Shown piece by piece: positions 25,192 through 34,046 of a stretch of DNA of 64,000 bases. Position 1 is the stretch's first letter; each line of letters opens with the position of its first letter. The notes beneath the pieces were generated by a model, which made no database searches, was not told where the DNA came from, and saw only the letters and a program-made list of their open reading frames with translations. Both the position numbers and the translations under genes were made by a program. The DNA is from Halostreptopolyspora alba. Its GTDB lineage: Bacteria; Actinomycetota; Actinomycetes; Streptosporangiales; Streptosporangiaceae. The stretch is from positions 18,793-82,792 of the forward strand of contig RJMB01000016.1 of assembly GCA_003725585.1 (NCBI GenBank), read 5' to 3'.

Positions 25192-26964
25192 ATGTCCGGA
25201 TTCACCTCGCGTCCCGAGCTCCGCGGCGACTTCGGCATGGTCTCCTCGACACACTGGCTGGCCAGCGCAGCGGGGATGTCGGTGCTGGAGCGCGGCGGCA
25301 ACGCCTTCGACGCCGCCGTCGCGACCGGTTTCACCCTCCAGGTCGTCGAACCACACATGAACGGGCCCGGCGGTGAGGTCCCGGCCGTGTTCCAGCCCGC
25401 CGGCGGTACCCCCACGGTGCTGTGCGGCCAGGGGCCCGCTCCCGCGGCCGCGGTACCCGACGCCTTCGACGGTCTCCACCGGATTCCGGGCAGCGGCGTA
25501 CTTCCCGCCACGGTGCCCGGCGCGTTCGACGCCTGGCTGCTCCTGCTGCGCGACCACGGGACACTGCCGCTACGCGACGTACTCGACCACGCCATTGGCC
25601 ACGCGCGCCGCGGCGTCGCCATGATCGGCCCCGTCGCGGACAAGATCGCCGAGATCGCGAAGGTCTTCACTCGGTTCTGGCCCAGCTCGGCCGCTCTGTA
25701 CCTCAGCCGTGGCCTGCCCACCGCCGGCAGCCGACATCCCAACCCCGCGCTGGCCGCCTGCTACCAGCGGATCGTCGAGGAGTCGGAGCGGAGCGCCCGT
25801 ACCCGCGAGGCCCGGATCGACGCCGCCCGCGCCATCTGGCGGGAGGGGTTCGTCGCCGAAGAGATCCTCACCTCTCTCGACGGCCCCGTACCCGACTCGA
25901 CCGGCACCCCCCACCACGCCCTGCTCACCGGGGATGACCTCGCCACCTGGAGCGCGAGCTACGAAACCCCCACGAGTCTGGACTACGCCGGCCACACCGT
26001 GCACAAGACGGGCCCGTGGGGACAGGGCCCGGTGTTCCTGCAACAGCTCAGGCTCGCCGAATCCCTCGGGGTCGCCGAACTCGACACGCTCTCGCCGGAG
26101 TTCGTGCACACCGTCACCGAAGCCGCCAAGCTCGCCTTCGCCGACCGGGAGGCGTGGTATGGCGACCCCAACTTCGTCGATGTTCCGCTGGCCGAGCTGA
26201 CCAGCCGGGGCTACGCCGAGCAGCGGGCCGCCCTGGTGGATGACACCGCGTCAGCGGAACTGCGCCCCGGCTCTCCCAACGGCCACACCCCTTTCGTCCC
26301 CGACCCCCGGATCGCGGACGCGGCCGTGGCCGGCCGCACCAGCGAGGGAGTCGAGATCGTCCCAAGTGGCGAACAGCGCGGCGACACCTGCCACCTCGAC
26401 GTCGTCGACGCCGCCGGCAACATGGTCTCCGCCACCCCCAGCGGGGGGTGGCTCCACGGTTCCCCGGTGATCGGGAACCTCGGGTTCCCGCTGGGGACCC
26501 GCGGGCAGATGTTCTGGCTCGACCCCCGTTCGCCCAGCGTTATCGCACCGGGCAAACGCCCGCGAACCACCCTCTCCCCCACCCTGGTCACCAGAGCCGG
26601 CCAAGGGGTACTCGCCCTCGGCACCCCGGGCGGTGACCAGCAGGACCAGTGGACGTTCAACTTCTTCCTGCGCGTGATGCACACGGGAATGAACCTGCAG
26701 GAGGCCATCGACTCCCCAATGTTCCACGGCAACTCCTTTCCCAGCTCGTTCTATCCCCGGGAGATGGCCCCGGCGGAGCTGGTGGCCGAATCCAGGTTCG
26801 GCGAGCGCGCCGTGGCCGAACTGGAACGTCGTGGCCACCGCGTCAGCGTCTCCGACGCGTGGTCCCTCGGCCGGCTGGCCGCGGTCGCCCGCGACCCCGG
26901 CACCGGCGAACTGTGTGCCGGCGCCGACCCTCGCGCCGGCCAGGGGTACGCCGCGGGGCGATAA
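25192..26964 (+). CDS. Gamma-glutamyltransferase family Ntn hydrolase
   Basis: 590 residues from the ATG at 25192 (the frame is open upstream, but the text before it is not protein-like and GGAAGG sits just 5' of the start). The N-terminal block is typical (GMVSSTHWLASAAGMSVLER, GGNAFDAAVATGFTLQ). The self-processing nucleophile is Thr399 in GDTCHLDVVDAAGNMVS, followed by PSGGW, so maturation into two subunits is expected. The substrate-gating GSPVIGNLGFPLGTRG and C-terminal ALGTPGGDQQDQW are present. The family hydrolyses or transfers gamma-glutamyl and acyl groups. No signal peptide is evident, which suggests a cytosolic catabolic role rather than extracellular glutathione use. Confidence 0.85.
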   Translation: MSGFTSRPELRGDFGMVSSTHWLASAAGMSVLERGGNAFDAAVATGFTLQVVEPHMNGPGGEVPAVFQPAGGTPTVLCGQGPAPAAAVPDAFDGLHRIPGSGVLPATVPGAFDAWLLLLRDHGTLPLRDVLDHAIGHARRGVAMIGPVADKIAEIAKVFTRFWPSSAALYLSRGLPTAGSRHPNPALAACYQRIVEESERSARTREARIDAARAIWREGFVAEEILTSLDGPVPDSTGTPHHALLTGDDLATWSASYETPTSLDYAGHTVHKTGPWGQGPVFLQQLRLAESLGVAELDTLSPEFVHTVTEAAKLAFADREAWYGDPNFVDVPLAELTSRGYAEQRAALVDDTASAELRPGSPNGHTPFVPDPRIADAAVAGRTSEGVEIVPSGEQRGDTCHLDVVDAAGNMVSATPSGGWLHGSPVIGNLGFPLGTRGQMFWLDPRSPSVIAPGKRPRTTLSPTLVTRAGQGVLALGTPGGDQQDQWTFNFFLRVMHTGMNLQEAIDSPMFHGNSFPSSFYPREMAPAELVAESRFGERAVAELERRGHRVSVSDAWSLGRLAAVARDPGTGELCAGADPRAGQGYAAGR

Positions 26965-27105
26965 CGCACCGGGAGAAACCGGGCCGGCCCCGGACACGAA
27001 CGGGATACCTCGCGCGGCGTGCGATTATTGATCAGGGTGCTCGTTTGTTGTCGCAGCGAGAGCCTTGGCCGTGTCCGAGGTCGACGACCCGCGAGGAGCA
27101 ACGGA

Positions 27106-27828
27106 ATGGCCCAGAGCCCCAACCTGGCGACCCACGACAGTGGACGGGGAGACCCCTCCGGAACACGCTCCCAGACGCTGGACCGCGGCCTCCGCGCGCT
27201 TGAGGTGTTGCGTGAGAACGCGGCTCCCATGAGCATCGCCGAGCTCGCGCGCTCGCTGGAGGTGCACCGCTCCATCGCCTACCGGATCCTGCGGACCCTG
27301 GAAGACCACCGGATGGTCTCACGCACCCGCGACGGCCACTATGAGCTCGGGCTCGGCCTGCCGGTACTGGCCCGTGGTGTGTCGCACGGCCTGCAGTCGG
27401 CGGCGTTGCCGGTGCTGTCGTCGCTCGCCGACGAGAAGCGGATGACCGCGTTTCTCGTGGTCCCCAGCGGGGAGGAGGCCATCACCCTGACCACGGTGGA
27501 GCCACGGCACTCGGTCGCGCACCTGGCGTACGCCCCCGGGGTGCGGCATCCACTCGACCGTGGCGCGCCGGGCAGGGCCCTCCGCGCCGCTCTTCCACCT
27601 CGCGAGGGTGAGCCGTCGGAGGTAGCCGAGGTGCGAGCGCGCGGTTGGGCGCACTCCCGCAGCGAGGTGTTGCCGGGCCTGTCGTCGGTGGCCGCTCCAG
27701 TGACCTCGGACACAGTAGTCGCCTCGGTCGCGGTGGTGTACCTGGACACAACGGTCGAGATCGACGAGCGCACCCTCGGTGAGCGTGTTCACTCCGCGGC
27801 CAGCGAGATCATGGCGGAGTTGCCGTAG
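27106..27828 (+). CDS. IclR family transcriptional regulator
   Basis: 240 residues. It has an N-terminal winged helix (TLDRGLRALEVLRENAAPMS, IAELARSLEVHRSIAYRILR, about 23-80) and a C-terminal GAF-like effector domain (about 95-238). The effector domain is somewhat short for the family (usually 250-270 residues in total). The ATG at 27106 is preceded by GAGGAG. It lies 141 bp after the GGT gene on the same strand and near the homogentisate-type cluster. IclR proteins commonly control aromatic and amino-acid catabolism, so regulation of this neighbourhood is plausible but inferred. Confidence 0.88.
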   Translation: MAQSPNLATHDSGRGDPSGTRSQTLDRGLRALEVLRENAAPMSIAELARSLEVHRSIAYRILRTLEDHRMVSRTRDGHYELGLGLPVLARGVSHGLQSAALPVLSSLADEKRMTAFLVVPSGEEAITLTTVEPRHSVAHLAYAPGVRHPLDRGAPGRALRAALPPREGEPSEVAEVRARGWAHSRSEVLPGLSSVAAPVTSDTVVASVAVVYLDTTVEIDERTLGERVHSAASEIMAELP

Positions 27829-27974
27829 ACTACGTGCTGTCGTGCTGTCGCGGTGGTGGCACCGGATCTGGTCACGCCCTTGCCAAATCGGCGACGCACT
27901 GCTTACCTGGATCCGAACGGTGGCAGTTTTCCACAACCGAAAACGACGTTCCATAATCACCAAGAGGCCATAAG

Positions 27975-28120
27975 CAGGGCGACCTCCACTGACTCCCCCT
28001 CCCTCAGTGAGCGCCCTGTGCCCCTCCTGGCCAGAGGCCACCCTCCCCTCCCGGGTGGCCACGTGTTCCAGGAGCGAAAGGGGTCGTGACTTACCGGCGC
28101 GGTGTGTCACGGCCCCTTTT
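27975..28120 (+). terminator. Three consecutive hairpins, the last a strong intrinsic terminator
   Basis: Hairpin 1 (27975-28018): CAGGGCG with CGCCCTG and inner CACTGA with TCAGTG. Hairpin 2 (28036-28060): GGCCACCC with GGGTGGCC. Hairpin 3 (28077-28119): AAAGGGGTCGTGAC with GTCACGGCCCCTTT (one T-G pair), followed by TTTT. The third is a textbook intrinsic terminator on the plus strand and, with its A-rich left arm, could also work for minus-strand transcripts. It begins about 250 nt after the IclR stop, so hairpins 1 and 2 may belong to a long 3' UTR or a small RNA. Confidence 0.6.
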
Positions 28121-28524
28121 GTCATGTTCGGGACGCTCGCCAGGTCACCCCCTCGCCCGGCCCCAAAGCCGGCGAGGGAAAACGTTGGTGGTCAGACGAC
28201 GGTCGCGCAGAGCACGCGGGGCGCGCCTTCGGCCCCGGCACCGGGGAGCGGAGGCGCCTCGACGTCGGAGGAGGCGCGTCTCCGCGCGTCGACTACGACG
28301 AGCTGCCCGAGGGGCCGGCCGGCGGCTCCTTCGGTCCGGACGACAGCGACCACACGGTCACCGCCGAGGAGACCGGCAACGAGCGGGACATGGTCGGGCA
28401 GCCCGACCGGGGAACAGCGGCGGTGGCCCTGACCGCGTCCGAGTCGCCCGCCCGGGTCGGGCCCGTCAATCGGACGTGTGTACCCGAACCACACCGGCCA
28501 TGTTCGTCGTTCGGACATCGGTGA
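28102..28524 (+). CDS. Possible short gene or remnant antisense to the NlpC/P60 3' end
   Basis: From about 28180 to 28470 the plus strand in this frame has almost only G/C in third codon positions and reads as an acidic, Gly/Thr-rich peptide (VDYDELPEGPAGGSFGPDDS). There is no clear start codon or ribosome site after the terminator at 28120, and the frame runs 59 bp into the 3' end of the opposing NlpC/P60 gene. No family is recognised. It may be a decayed fragment; I rate it weak. Apart from this and the hairpins, 27829-28465 holds nothing recognisable. Confidence 0.2.
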   Translation: MCHGPFCHVRDARQVTPSPGPKAGEGKRWWSDDGRAEHAGRAFGPGTGERRRLDVGGGASPRVDYDELPEGPAGGSFGPDDSDHTVTAEETGNERDMVGQPDRGTAAVALTASESPARVGPVNRTCVPEPHRPCSSFGHR

Positions 28525-29662
28525 CGTGGACGTTCATCCCGCTACGCGGTGCCTCGAGCATCATTCCGTCGCCAAGGTAGATGGCCACGTGCGAGATGTA
28601 GTCGGGCGCGGTCGGATCGTTGCGCCAGAAGATCAGGTCGCCCCGCTCGGCGTCGGCGTAGTCGACGTGTGTCCCGGCCCACCACTGGTCGTGGGTAACA
28701 CGCGGCACCGAAACCCCGGTCTGCGCGAACGCCCACTGCACCAGCCCCGAACAGTCGAACCCCGACTGTGGTGTCTCGCCGCCCCAGACATAGGGCACGC
28801 CGATCTGCGACTCGGCCGCGGAGATCATGTCCTCGACGGTGGACTCACCCACAGGGGCACCACCGGGCTCCGAGGGGGCCGCTTCGGGGTCCTCCGCGAG
28901 CAACTGCAGTGACACGTCCTCGCCCAGGGTGTCGGTGAGCTCATCCCGGAGTTCGGCCAGGTCGGTGTCGGGGGCGGAGACGACCAAAGCGTTACCTTCG
29001 GGAAAGCCCAGATCGGCGGTGACCTCTCGGGAGGTCACGGCGTCGATTCCGGAGATCCCGGAGGTCGCGTGCGCCCACACCTCGCGAGTGAGTGTACCGT
29101 TGCCCCCGGCGATCTCGACGTCGTCGCCGACCTCCAGGTCGCGCTGACTGCCCGCGTCCTCGGAGAGCGCGATCCGGCCCTCGGCGATCCCCCGCCAGAT
29201 GCCGTCGGACTCGGCGGAGGGCTCGGGAGCGTAGTTGCGGAACCCCGACGGGTCGACCCCGAGCATCTTGGTGGACTCGCCGTCGACCTGGACCTCGGCG
29301 GCGTCGACCACCTCGGCCGACTCCACCCCCGCGAGCCCGCGAACAGCCTCGACGGTCGACTTCGGAACCGTTTCCGGCAGCACCGCGAAGTACTCGCGCG
29401 AACGTGGCTCGCCCGCCGGCTCGACCTCGGCGTCGCGGCCGAGATCGGCCGTGTCGCCGACGGGCGGGGAGGAGGGATCCTCGTGGCGATCCTCCGAGGA
29501 CCGCGATGAGGGTTGGCCTCCCGCTCCGGGGACACGGATGTCCGGCGGCGGCCGGTCCTGCACGTTGGGTTCGGGATCGGCCCAGGCAGGGGCGCCGAAA
29601 GCGGTGAACGCGACGGCGAACGCGACTGTGGATCCGGCGCACGATCTGACCCTGCGACTCAC
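28466..29662 (-). CDS. Secreted NlpC/P60 peptidoglycan hydrolase with MacB-like domain
   Basis: 398 residues from the GTG at 29662, preferred because GAGG lies 7 bases upstream and it starts a clean signal peptide (MSRRVRSCAGSTVAFAVAFT, cut after APAWA); an ATG at 29728 would add 22 residues. A Pro/Asp-rich linker leads to a beta-rich middle domain like the periplasmic part of FtsX/MacB proteins (YFAVLPETVPKSTVEAVRGL, VGDDVEIAG). The C-terminal NlpC/P60 gamma-D-Glu-diaminopimelate endopeptidase has Cys in FDCSGLVQW, His in SHVAIYLGDG and a polar third residue after it. Its role is cell-wall peptide cleavage outside the cell. Confidence 0.88.
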   Translation of the reverse strand: MSRRVRSCAGSTVAFAVAFTAFGAPAWADPEPNVQDRPPPDIRVPGAGGQPSSRSSEDRHEDPSSPPVGDTADLGRDAEVEPAGEPRSREYFAVLPETVPKSTVEAVRGLAGVESAEVVDAAEVQVDGESTKMLGVDPSGFRNYAPEPSAESDGIWRGIAEGRIALSEDAGSQRDLEVGDDVEIAGGNGTLTREVWAHATSGISGIDAVTSREVTADLGFPEGNALVVSAPDTDLAELRDELTDTLGEDVSLQLLAEDPEAAPSEPGGAPVGESTVEDMISAAESQIGVPYVWGGETPQSGFDCSGLVQWAFAQTGVSVPRVTHDQWWAGTHVDYADAERGDLIFWRNDPTAPDYISHVAIYLGDGMMLEAPRSGMNVHVTDVRTTNMAGVVRVHTSD

Positions 29663-29775
29663 CAACGAACCTCGCCTTCCCGCTTCCGCGAACCGCCGCA
29701 CACAAGCATTGTCGGTGACGTTGCCCATTTCAAGCGACGAGAGGGTGAATGGCGGCCATAATCGGCCAGTCGATC

Positions 29776-31521
29776 TCAGGCGTCGGCGTAACAGGCGACG
29801 ACCGAGACATCAAGCGGAAACCGGACCGGCGTGTCACCGAACATCAACCGCCGCGCGTCCTCCGCCGCTTGGTGCAGCTGCCTCACGGCACTCTCGGCGG
29901 CGGGGACAGGGACGTGCAGCACCAGCTCGTCGTGTTGGAACAGCACCAGCTGCGGCACGCCGTAGCCCGTGTCGAGCTCGGTGAGCCTGCGCCGGGCCGC
30001 CGCCATCAGCACCAGGGCCCACTCCGCGGCGGTGGCCTGGATGACGAAGTTCCGGGTGAACCTCCCCCGACCGCGGGCCGCGCGAGCACTGTCCTCCTCC
30101 GGGACGCCCGGGTTCTCCTCCGACGTGGTGTCGGCGCCGGCGTGAGTGTGGTCGTCATCGGCGTCAGCGAACACGATGGCGTGCCCCGTGCGCGCGGGCG
30201 GCGGGCAGGTGCGGCCGAGCCACGAGCGCACCAGCCGTCCCTCCTCTCCCGCGCGCGCGGCCGCGTCGACATACTCCATGGCCTTCGGGTACATCCGGCG
30301 CAACACTCTCAGCAGCGAGGCGGCGTCACCCTTCGTCTGGCCGTACATCGCGGCCAGCATGGCGATCTTGGCGCGTTCCCGGTCGTCGCCGAAGGACTCC
30401 GCCAGGGTCGTGTACAGGTCCGTGCTGCCCGCGGCAGCGGCCAGCGCGTCGTCACCCGCCACCGCGGCGAGGATGCGGGGTTCGAGTTGCCCGGCGTCGG
30501 CGCAGACGAGGGTCCAGTCGGGGTCGGCGCACACCGCCCGGCGCAGGGGTTTGGGAATCTGCAGTGCGCCACCGCCACGCGTGGCCCACCGACCAGAGAC
30601 GACCCCGCCGACGACATAGTCGGGGCGGAACCGGCCATTCCGTACCCAGTTGTCCAGCCACGCCCAGCCGTGGGCGGCGTGTAGTCGGGAAAGCTCCTTG
30701 TAGCGCAGCAGCAACGGGACCACGGGGTGGTCGACCTGACGCAGCACCCACGAGCGGGTCGAGGGGAGGGGATGGCCGGCGGCCGCGAACGCCCTCATCA
30801 GCTGGCCCGGTGAATCGGGGTTGACGGTTCGGCCGAACAGGTCGGAGATCCGTGTGGCGAGACCGGCCAGTACCGGTGGCCGGTCTCCGGTGGTGGGGCG
30901 CTCCCCGAGGTACTCGGTCAGCACCGCGTGGTGGATGTCGGCGCGCCAGGGGACACCGTCGTGGGCCATCTCCGCCGCGGCCAACGCGCCAGCCGACTCG
31001 ACCGCGGCGAGCAGCGAGAAGCGGTCCGGACGGGGTAACCGGGCGATCCGGTACCGCTGGTCCTCGTACACCTCGAGCAGCGCTTCCAGGCGGTCCACGC
31101 CCGTGGGCAGGGTGCTGCGGTCGGGTTCGAACAGCACCGGGTGGGGTGAAGCCCCCTCAAACCCCGGGTGGCCGATGTCGGGGGGCGCTTCACGGCCGTG
31201 CAGCCGTGCCCAGGCCGCGCCGAGCGAGCTCGGCTCGCCGAACCGGCCGTGGTAGCCGAGCAGCAACGACTCCACGAGGCCGGTGTCGTGGCAGCGAGCC
31301 ACACGCAGCGCGTGGTGGTCGATCAGCGCGGGATACAGCTCGTCGGTGGCGGCCCAGATCCAGCGGGGTTGGGTCTCGGGGTAACCCTCCAGGTCGGCGA
31401 TGGCTCCCGCCAGGTCACTGACCCGCCACAGGCTCCCACCTCCCAGCTCGGACGTCGTTCCCCCGTCGACCTCCCATAGCCGGCCCCCACCCTCGCCATC
31501 GGCGACCACCGCTATGCGCAT
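29776..31521 (-). CDS. Family A DNA polymerase (actinobacterial exonuclease-polymerase type)
   Basis: 581 residues from the ATG at 31521 (MRIAVVADGEGGGRLWEVDG). The N-terminal third matches the degenerate 3'-5' exonuclease-like domain of the short actinobacterial polymerase A proteins. The polymerase motifs are complete: motif A in LVCADAGQLEPRILAAVAGD, motif B in RERAKIAMLAAMYGQTKGD and motif C in VLFQHDELVLHVP. It lacks the 5'-nuclease domain and is much shorter than PolI (about 900). It carries an insertion rich in Asp/Thr/Glu (ADADDDHTHAGADTTSEE) between motifs B and C. A repair or translesion role is inferred. Confidence 0.88.
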   Translation of the reverse strand: MRIAVVADGEGGGRLWEVDGGTTSELGGGSLWRVSDLAGAIADLEGYPETQPRWIWAATDELYPALIDHHALRVARCHDTGLVESLLLGYHGRFGEPSSLGAAWARLHGREAPPDIGHPGFEGASPHPVLFEPDRSTLPTGVDRLEALLEVYEDQRYRIARLPRPDRFSLLAAVESAGALAAAEMAHDGVPWRADIHHAVLTEYLGERPTTGDRPPVLAGLATRISDLFGRTVNPDSPGQLMRAFAAAGHPLPSTRSWVLRQVDHPVVPLLLRYKELSRLHAAHGWAWLDNWVRNGRFRPDYVVGGVVSGRWATRGGGALQIPKPLRRAVCADPDWTLVCADAGQLEPRILAAVAGDDALAAAAGSTDLYTTLAESFGDDRERAKIAMLAAMYGQTKGDAASLLRVLRRMYPKAMEYVDAAARAGEEGRLVRSWLGRTCPPPARTGHAIVFADADDDHTHAGADTTSEENPGVPEEDSARAARGRGRFTRNFVIQATAAEWALVLMAAARRRLTELDTGYGVPQLVLFQHDELVLHVPVPAAESAVRQLHQAAEDARRLMFGDTPVRFPLDVSVVACYADA

Positions 31522-31583
31522 GTCACCAGTCTTCCCGAGGCCCCGTCTTCGCACCCCTCCCCCGGCACGCCCGGTCGTGCCCG

Positions 31584-32480
31584 TCAACGCACGACGTTGC
31601 GCAACGGGGTTCCTTCGGCCCAGCGCCGCAGCTGAGCGTCGACGAACGCGCGGGCGCGGGGGTAGAACGTCTGCGAACCTCCCGCGACGTGTGGGGTGAT
31701 GTACACGCCCGGCGCGTCCCACAACGGGTGGTCCGAGGGCAGCGGCTCGGGGTCGGTGACGTCGAGCGCCGCGCGCACCCGCCCCTTCTCGGCCAACAGC
31801 GCCGAGGTGTCGAGCAACGGACCGCGGCCGACGTTGACGACGAGCGCGCCGTCGGCGAGCAGCGCCAGCTCCTCAGCCCCGATCAGCCCCTCGGTCTCCG
31901 ACGTGTGCGGGGCGACGAGCACCACGATGTCGCAGTCCGGCAACAGCCCGCGCAGCTCACCGATCCCGTGGACGCCGCTTTCGGGGCGTGCCCGCCGTGC
32001 CACCCGCACGACCTCGGTCTCGAAGGGGAGCAGCCGCTCCTCGATGGCCGCGCCGATACTGCCGTAGCCCACGACAAGCACCCGTGTGCCAGCCAGCGAA
32101 CGTGTGTAATACGGGTCCCAGCTGTGCGCGCGCTGGTCCAGTGCCCATCGTGGGATGTCACGTTGCGCGGCGAGCATGAGCCCCACAGCGTGTTCGGCGG
32201 TGCTCGCGTCGTGCAACCCGCGCCCATTGCACAGGGTCGCTCCGGCGGGCAGCACGTCCAGTACCCGCTCGTAGCCGGCGGTCAGCACCTGCACGACGCT
32301 CACCTGGGGCATTCGCTCGATCAGATCGACGCGCTGGTTCCTCCCGTAGGGAACGACGAAGAACCCGACATCGGAGAGGTCTCCCGGCGGGTCCCCCTCT
32401 CCGTCGTAGACGCTGACACGCATCCCGTGCGGCGCGTTGTCGCGGTTCTGCCGCCACGGCACCAGCACCCGGTCCGCCAT
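31584..32480 (-). CDS. D-isomer-specific 2-hydroxyacid dehydrogenase
   Basis: About 298 residues from the ATG at 32480 (an ATG at 32510 is possible). The NAD-binding Rossmann motif is VLVVGYGSIGAAIEERLLPF. The catalytic residues follow family order: Arg in VNVGRGPLLDTSALL, Glu in DVTDPEPLPSDHPLW (shifted to the DPEPLP form) and His in VYITPHVAGG. The family interconverts 2-oxo acids and D-2-hydroxy acids with NAD(P)H; the substrate is not determinable here. It is in tandem with the polymerase gene (62-bp gap) and the methyltransferase gene, without tight coupling. Confidence 0.9.
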   Translation of the reverse strand: MADRVLVPWRQNRDNAPHGMRVSVYDGEGDPPGDLSDVGFFVVPYGRNQRVDLIERMPQVSVVQVLTAGYERVLDVLPAGATLCNGRGLHDASTAEHAVGLMLAAQRDIPRWALDQRAHSWDPYYTRSLAGTRVLVVGYGSIGAAIEERLLPFETEVVRVARRARPESGVHGIGELRGLLPDCDIVVLVAPHTSETEGLIGAEELALLADGALVVNVGRGPLLDTSALLAEKGRVRAALDVTDPEPLPSDHPLWDAPGVYITPHVAGGSQTFYPRARAFVDAQLRRWAEGTPLRNVVR

Positions 32481-32634
32481 ACTCCGTTCGTCCCCCTCGT
32501 ACGAGCGCATACTTCCACGTCGCGCCTCGCCCGACCCGGGCGAAGGCGGCCACGGCCGAATGTACCGCCGCCCCGACGTGTGCGCTGTGGTACGCGGGTC
32601 GACCGGGGCTCGCCGGGAGGAGACACTGGCCCAC

Positions 32635-33459
32635 TCAACCGCGCGTTCCGCGCGCCAGCTCGTAGCAGGCGATCGCGCTGGCCGCGGTGACGTTCAGCGA
32701 GTCCACGTCGCGACCGCTCATGGGGATGCGCACGGTATGGTCAGCCTGGTCAAGCCAGCGTGCCGACAACCCGTCACCCTCGGATCCGAGCAGCAGCGCG
32801 ACGCGGCGGGGACTCACCTCCGTCAGCACGTGGTCCAGCGGGGCCGCTTCGGCACCGGGGGTCAGGGCGAGCGACGTGAACCCGCGCTCACGCAACAGGC
32901 CCAGCCCCGCCCGCCAGTCGGCCAGCCGGCTGTAGGGCTGGGTGAACACCGATCCCATGGACACCTTGATGGAACGCCGGTACAGCGGGTCAGCGCAACG
33001 GGGCGCGAGCAGGATCGCGTCGATCCCGAGCCCGGCGGCGCTGCGGAATATCGCGCCGACGTTGGTGTGGTCGACGATGTCCTCCAACACCACCACCGTG
33101 CGCGCCACCTCGAGGACGTCCTCGGGCACGGGCAGGGGTGCCCGGTGGAACGCCGCCAACGCGCCGCGGTGTAGGTCGAAGCCGACCAGTGCCCGGGCGA
33201 CGTCCTCTCCGACGATGTAGACGGGGACGTCATCGGGCCCCGAGGCAACGACGTCGGCGAGCGCGTCCCGGCGGCGTTCGGTGAGCAGCAGCGAGCGTGG
33301 GGCGAACCCGGCTCGCAGTGCCCGCCGGATCACCTTCTCGCCCTCGGCCATGAACAGCCCGTGTTTGGCTTCCAGGCTCTTGCGCAGGTTGACGTCGCGC
33401 AGCCGAACGTAGTCGGCCAGGCGATCATCGGAGGAATCTCTGACCTCGACGATGTTCAT
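32635..33459 (-). CDS. TrmH/SpoU family RNA 2'-O-ribose methyltransferase
   Basis: 274 residues from the ATG at 33459. It has an N-terminal substrate-binding segment (LRDVNLRKSLEAKHGLFMAEGEKVIRRAL split over about 20-50, an L30e-like fold) and a C-terminal SPOUT methyltransferase. Motif 1 is VLEDIVDHTNVGAIFRSAAG with its Asn/Arg pair, motif 2 is ALLLGSEGDGLSARW, and motif 3 is RIPMSGRDVDSLNVTAASAI with the knot. The family uses SAM to methylate the 2'-OH of a tRNA or rRNA ribose. The target site is not determinable. Confidence 0.92.
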   Translation of the reverse strand: MNIVEVRDSSDDRLADYVRLRDVNLRKSLEAKHGLFMAEGEKVIRRALRAGFAPRSLLLTERRRDALADVVASGPDDVPVYIVGEDVARALVGFDLHRGALAAFHRAPLPVPEDVLEVARTVVVLEDIVDHTNVGAIFRSAAGLGIDAILLAPRCADPLYRRSIKVSMGSVFTQPYSRLADWRAGLGLLRERGFTSLALTPGAEAAPLDHVLTEVSPRRVALLLGSEGDGLSARWLDQADHTVRIPMSGRDVDSLNVTAASAIACYELARGTRG

Positions 33460-33521
33460 GGGGCTCAAGCTATCGGGCGCGCCCGACAGCCGGGCGTGAC
33501 GGCAGGGCGCGGCCGAAGCCC

Positions 33522-34046
33522 CTACTCCATCGGCTCCGTGAGCGGGCTTAGCCGCTGCCAGCGGGCCTCCTCGCAGGAGTCGTCACGCGAGAGGGTGGTG
33601 TCGACCTCCTCACCCTCCCAGGTGCCGGTGATAACGGCCTCCTGCGGGCCGTAGACCTTGTCCGTGCACACCGCGGCCTCGTCTACCTCGGTGAAGGGGT
33701 CGCCGGCGCCGTCCTCCGCGGCCTGTTCGATGTTCTCGGAGATCTCGACGCACGCGACGGGATCGACCTCGCGGTCGCCGGAGCACGTCAGGTTCTGAAT
33801 GTAGGCGCGATCGCGGTCGCTGACGTGGACCCGCAGCTCCCCCTCGGGCGTTTCGGGCTCGTCCTCCTCACTCAGCCCGCTCACCGTCTCCAGCTCAGCG
33901 TCGGTCGATGACGAGGTGTCCGGCCACGAGGCCAGGGAGGATCCCACTCCCAGCGCGTAGGCGGCGGCTCCGGCACAGCAGAGTGCCGCCAGCACTCCGG
34001 TGCCGATCGAACCGCGGGGGTCACGGTTGGGTTCGTGCTTGGACAT
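33522..34046 (-). CDS. Membrane-anchored subtilisin-inhibitor-like (SSI family) protein
   Basis: 174 residues from the ATG at 34046. A short cytosolic head and one transmembrane helix (about 16-37; GVLAALCCAGAAAYALGVGS) lead to an acidic Ser/Glu linker, then an SSI-like domain. That domain has four Cys in the inhibitor spacing (NLTCSGD, PVACVEI, AVCTDKVYGP, DDSCEEARW) and the family strand ITGTWEGEEVDTTLSRD, matching the DGVWQG...Y/F region of Streptomyces inhibitors. The predicted reactive loop CTDKVYGP offers Lys, suggesting inhibition of trypsin-like proteases. SSI proteins are normally secreted free; a membrane tether is unusual. Confidence 0.65.
   Translation of the reverse strand: MSKHEPNRDPRGSIGTGVLAALCCAGAAAYALGVGSSLASWPDTSSSTDAELETVSGLSEEDEPETPEGELRVHVSDRDRAYIQNLTCSGDREVDPVACVEISENIEQAAEDGAGDPFTEVDEAAVCTDKVYGPQEAVITGTWEGEEVDTTLSRDDSCEEARWQRLSPLTEPME

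Noticed and set aside
29663..29775. c-di-AMP (ydaO-type) riboswitch upstream of the NlpC/P60 gene, as often seen in actinomycetes
   Set aside because: Only 113 bp separate it from the polymerase gene, and no matching conserved elements are visible.
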